Below are positions 62,789-64,000 of a stretch of DNA of 64,000 bases, one piece after another. Position 1 is the stretch's first letter, and each line of letters starts with the position of its first letter. A model generated the notes under the pieces. The model was given only the letters and a program-made list of their open reading frames with translations, had not been told where the DNA came from and did no database searches. Source of the stretch: Anaerolineaceae bacterium (GTDB lineage Bacteria > Chloroflexota > Anaerolineae > Anaerolineales > Anaerolineaceae); the NCBI GenBank assembly GCA_016841445.1, contig JAENZD010000005.1:62001-126000 (forward strand), written 5' to 3'. Position numbers and translations under genes: made by a program.

Positions 62789-64000
62789 ATGCGACTTCAA
62801 TTCAATCGTGATACCAAACTTTTTCTAATTTCCACTCTGCTATTTGGGTTTGCTTTTAGTGTCTGGGAATTATTTTTTAACCTCTATATCCTCTCCCTGG
62901 GATTCAGCAGTGATGTGCTGGGTCTGATTCGCTCTGCGACACCTTTAGCTGCGCTTATCCTGGGCCTGCCCCTTGGTTTGCTCTCAGACCGCATCGAGCG
63001 CCGCACCAGCATGCTTTTCGGTTTGTTAATCGGTTCTATCGGAATGGTCTTTGAAGTTCGGCTGCTCAGCCCCGCCCTTATCTTTTTGTTTGGATTGGTT
63101 CAGGGGGCAGGTTTCATGCTTTATCAAATTGCAAAACCTCCTTTTATTATGGCGATCACTAAAGAGAAAAACCAGGCGCTTGTCTTTAGCTTGAATTTCG
63201 GATTACTGACTGTTGCCTCAATGCTCGGCAACATCATCGCTGGTCAGGCTCCCGGATTTTTTGACCGATTGTTTGGGATCACCGCAGGAAGCCCTGCCTC
63301 ATATCAATGGGTCATCAGCGCAGGTATTGCTTTTGCATCAATAAGCCTGATCCCCATTTTCATGATCTCGGAACCGAAAAAAGATATTGGAAGAAAGCTC
63401 CTAAGAACACCCATCAAAACAGTCATAAAGAAATTAGCTGGTAATCCCATCGTCCGCCGGTTAGCCATCATCAATGTGATCACAGGCTTTGGGGCGGCAT
63501 TGCTCATACCCTATCTAAATGTGTTCCTGCGCCAGAAATTCCAGATCAGTGATGACCTCCTGGGCTTGATTTTTAGTATTTCATCCTTACTCGTTTTTAC
63601 CGGTTCATTGATTTCATCCTGGTTGGTGAAAATTACCCGCAGCCGTATTATTCCGACCGTCGCGACCCAAAGCATCAGCATCATTTTCCTCTTTGGGTTG
63701 GGTTTCTCACCATTTTTATGGATGGCAGCCCTCAGCCTGATGCTCAGAAATGTGCTGATGCAAATGTCCTCTCCCCTGCTCGACAACTACGCCATGCTCA
63801 TCAGTGAACCGGAAACACAGGGCAGCATTGCCAGCGTGCGCGGCATAGGCTGGCAATTAGGCCAGACGGTGGGGATTTTTCTTTCCGGGATCGTCCAAAC
63901 GCGATTCGGCTTCCCTCCCTTGTTTGCGGCAACCGGAACGCTTTATGCAATTGCCATCTTCATGACCTGGACCTATTTCCGACCTGAAGAAAAGAAGACG
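62789..64000 (+). CDS. MFS transporter, truncated by window end
   Basis: An open frame of 404 codons from the ATG at 62789 runs to the last base. It encodes a 12-helix-type facilitator with the loop motif GLLSDRIERRTSMLFGLLIG and, in the second half, NVFLRQKFQISDDLLGLIFS and LDNYAMLISEPETQGSIASV. The C-terminus (FRPEEKK) suggests few residues are missing. A TAAAAT box lies 30-odd bases upstream. A drug or sugar exporter role is inferred only. Confidence 0.8.
   Translation, partial: MRLQFNRDTKLFLISTLLFGFAFSVWELFFNLYILSLGFSSDVLGLIRSATPLAALILGLPLGLLSDRIERRTSMLFGLLIGSIGMVFEVRLLSPALIFLFGLVQGAGFMLYQIAKPPFIMAITKEKNQALVFSLNFGLLTVASMLGNIIAGQAPGFFDRLFGITAGSPASYQWVISAGIAFASISLIPIFMISEPKKDIGRKLLRTPIKTVIKKLAGNPIVRRLAIINVITGFGAALLIPYLNVFLRQKFQISDDLLGLIFSISSLLVFTGSLISSWLVKITRSRIIPTVATQSISIIFLFGLGFSPFLWMAALSLMLRNVLMQMSSPLLDNYAMLISEPETQGSIASVRGIGWQLGQTVGIFLSGIVQTRFGFPPLFAATGTLYAIAIFMTWTYFRPEEKKT

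Overview
The window looks like a chromosomal segment of an anaerobic or fermentative member of the Chloroflexota, most likely class Anaerolineae. The main hints are a Chlor_Arch_YYY/DUF2298 giant membrane protein, LysM/YkuD, LytR-CpsA-Psr and CAP/LysM envelope proteins, a CdaA-CdaR pair, a sugar-phosphate type bacterial microcompartment, and frequent TATAAT -10 boxes with weak -35 boxes. No rRNA, tRNA, CRISPR array, prophage or intact insertion sequence was seen. The taxonomic call is inference from gene content.

Layout. 1-1.9 kb: a truncated GPH-type sugar symporter divergent from a TetR regulator. 1.9-6 kb: a fused ATP sulfurylase/APS kinase, a glycosyltransferase and a sulfotransferase, which together suggest PAPS-dependent sulfation of a glycan or small molecule. 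6-15.4 kb: single genes (lipoprotein, YjbQ, hemerythrin, YgiQ radical SAM, SUKH, YgbA-like, an APH-fold kinase, a nucleoside hydrolase). 15.5-24.8 kb: gltX, the YYY membrane protein, an L,D-transpeptidase, a histidine-kinase-like membrane protein and an LCP ligase. 25-31 kb: a recombinase homologue that lacks its catalytic residues, tilS, a CoaE fusion, cdaA and cdaR. 31-39.6 kb: accessory small genes, several odd or broken: a PD-(D/E)XK-like protein, a zinc-ribbon gene split by an in-frame TGA, a ten-repeat WG protein, and a VWA plus retropepsin-like fusion under a MerR regulator with a clear self-overlapping promoter. 39.9-42.3 kb: der, lepB and a small zinc-finger protein.

42.4-48.7 kb is the most distinctive region: a ten-gene microcompartment operon. 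Its order is rpiB-like, deoC, BMC-P, aldehyde dehydrogenase, BMC-H, eutJ-like, BMC-T, a small unknown protein, BMC-P, BMC-P. All three enzymes and the unknown protein carry terminal amphipathic helices of the encapsulation-peptide kind. The likely chemistry is cleavage of deoxyribose 5-phosphate to glyceraldehyde 3-phosphate and acetaldehyde, with the aldehyde oxidised to acyl-CoA inside the shell. This matches the sugar-phosphate utilisation (SPU) class predicted from genomes but poorly characterised.

48.9-58.3 kb: a housekeeping run (yacL, cysS, rlmB, ferritin, DUF456, serS), a decayed DUF72 / small membrane protein junction, a duplicated-domain membrane protein and a CAP/LysM protein. 58.3-64 kb: two double-GNAT acetyltransferases and two MFS transporters. 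The first GNAT gene is preceded by a promoter, a 30-codon leader ORF, tandem intrinsic terminators and a possible antiterminator pairing. The second is preceded by a strongly structured leader containing a 15-codon ORF. This is consistent with attenuation-controlled resistance or detoxification genes. The last MFS gene runs off the window end.
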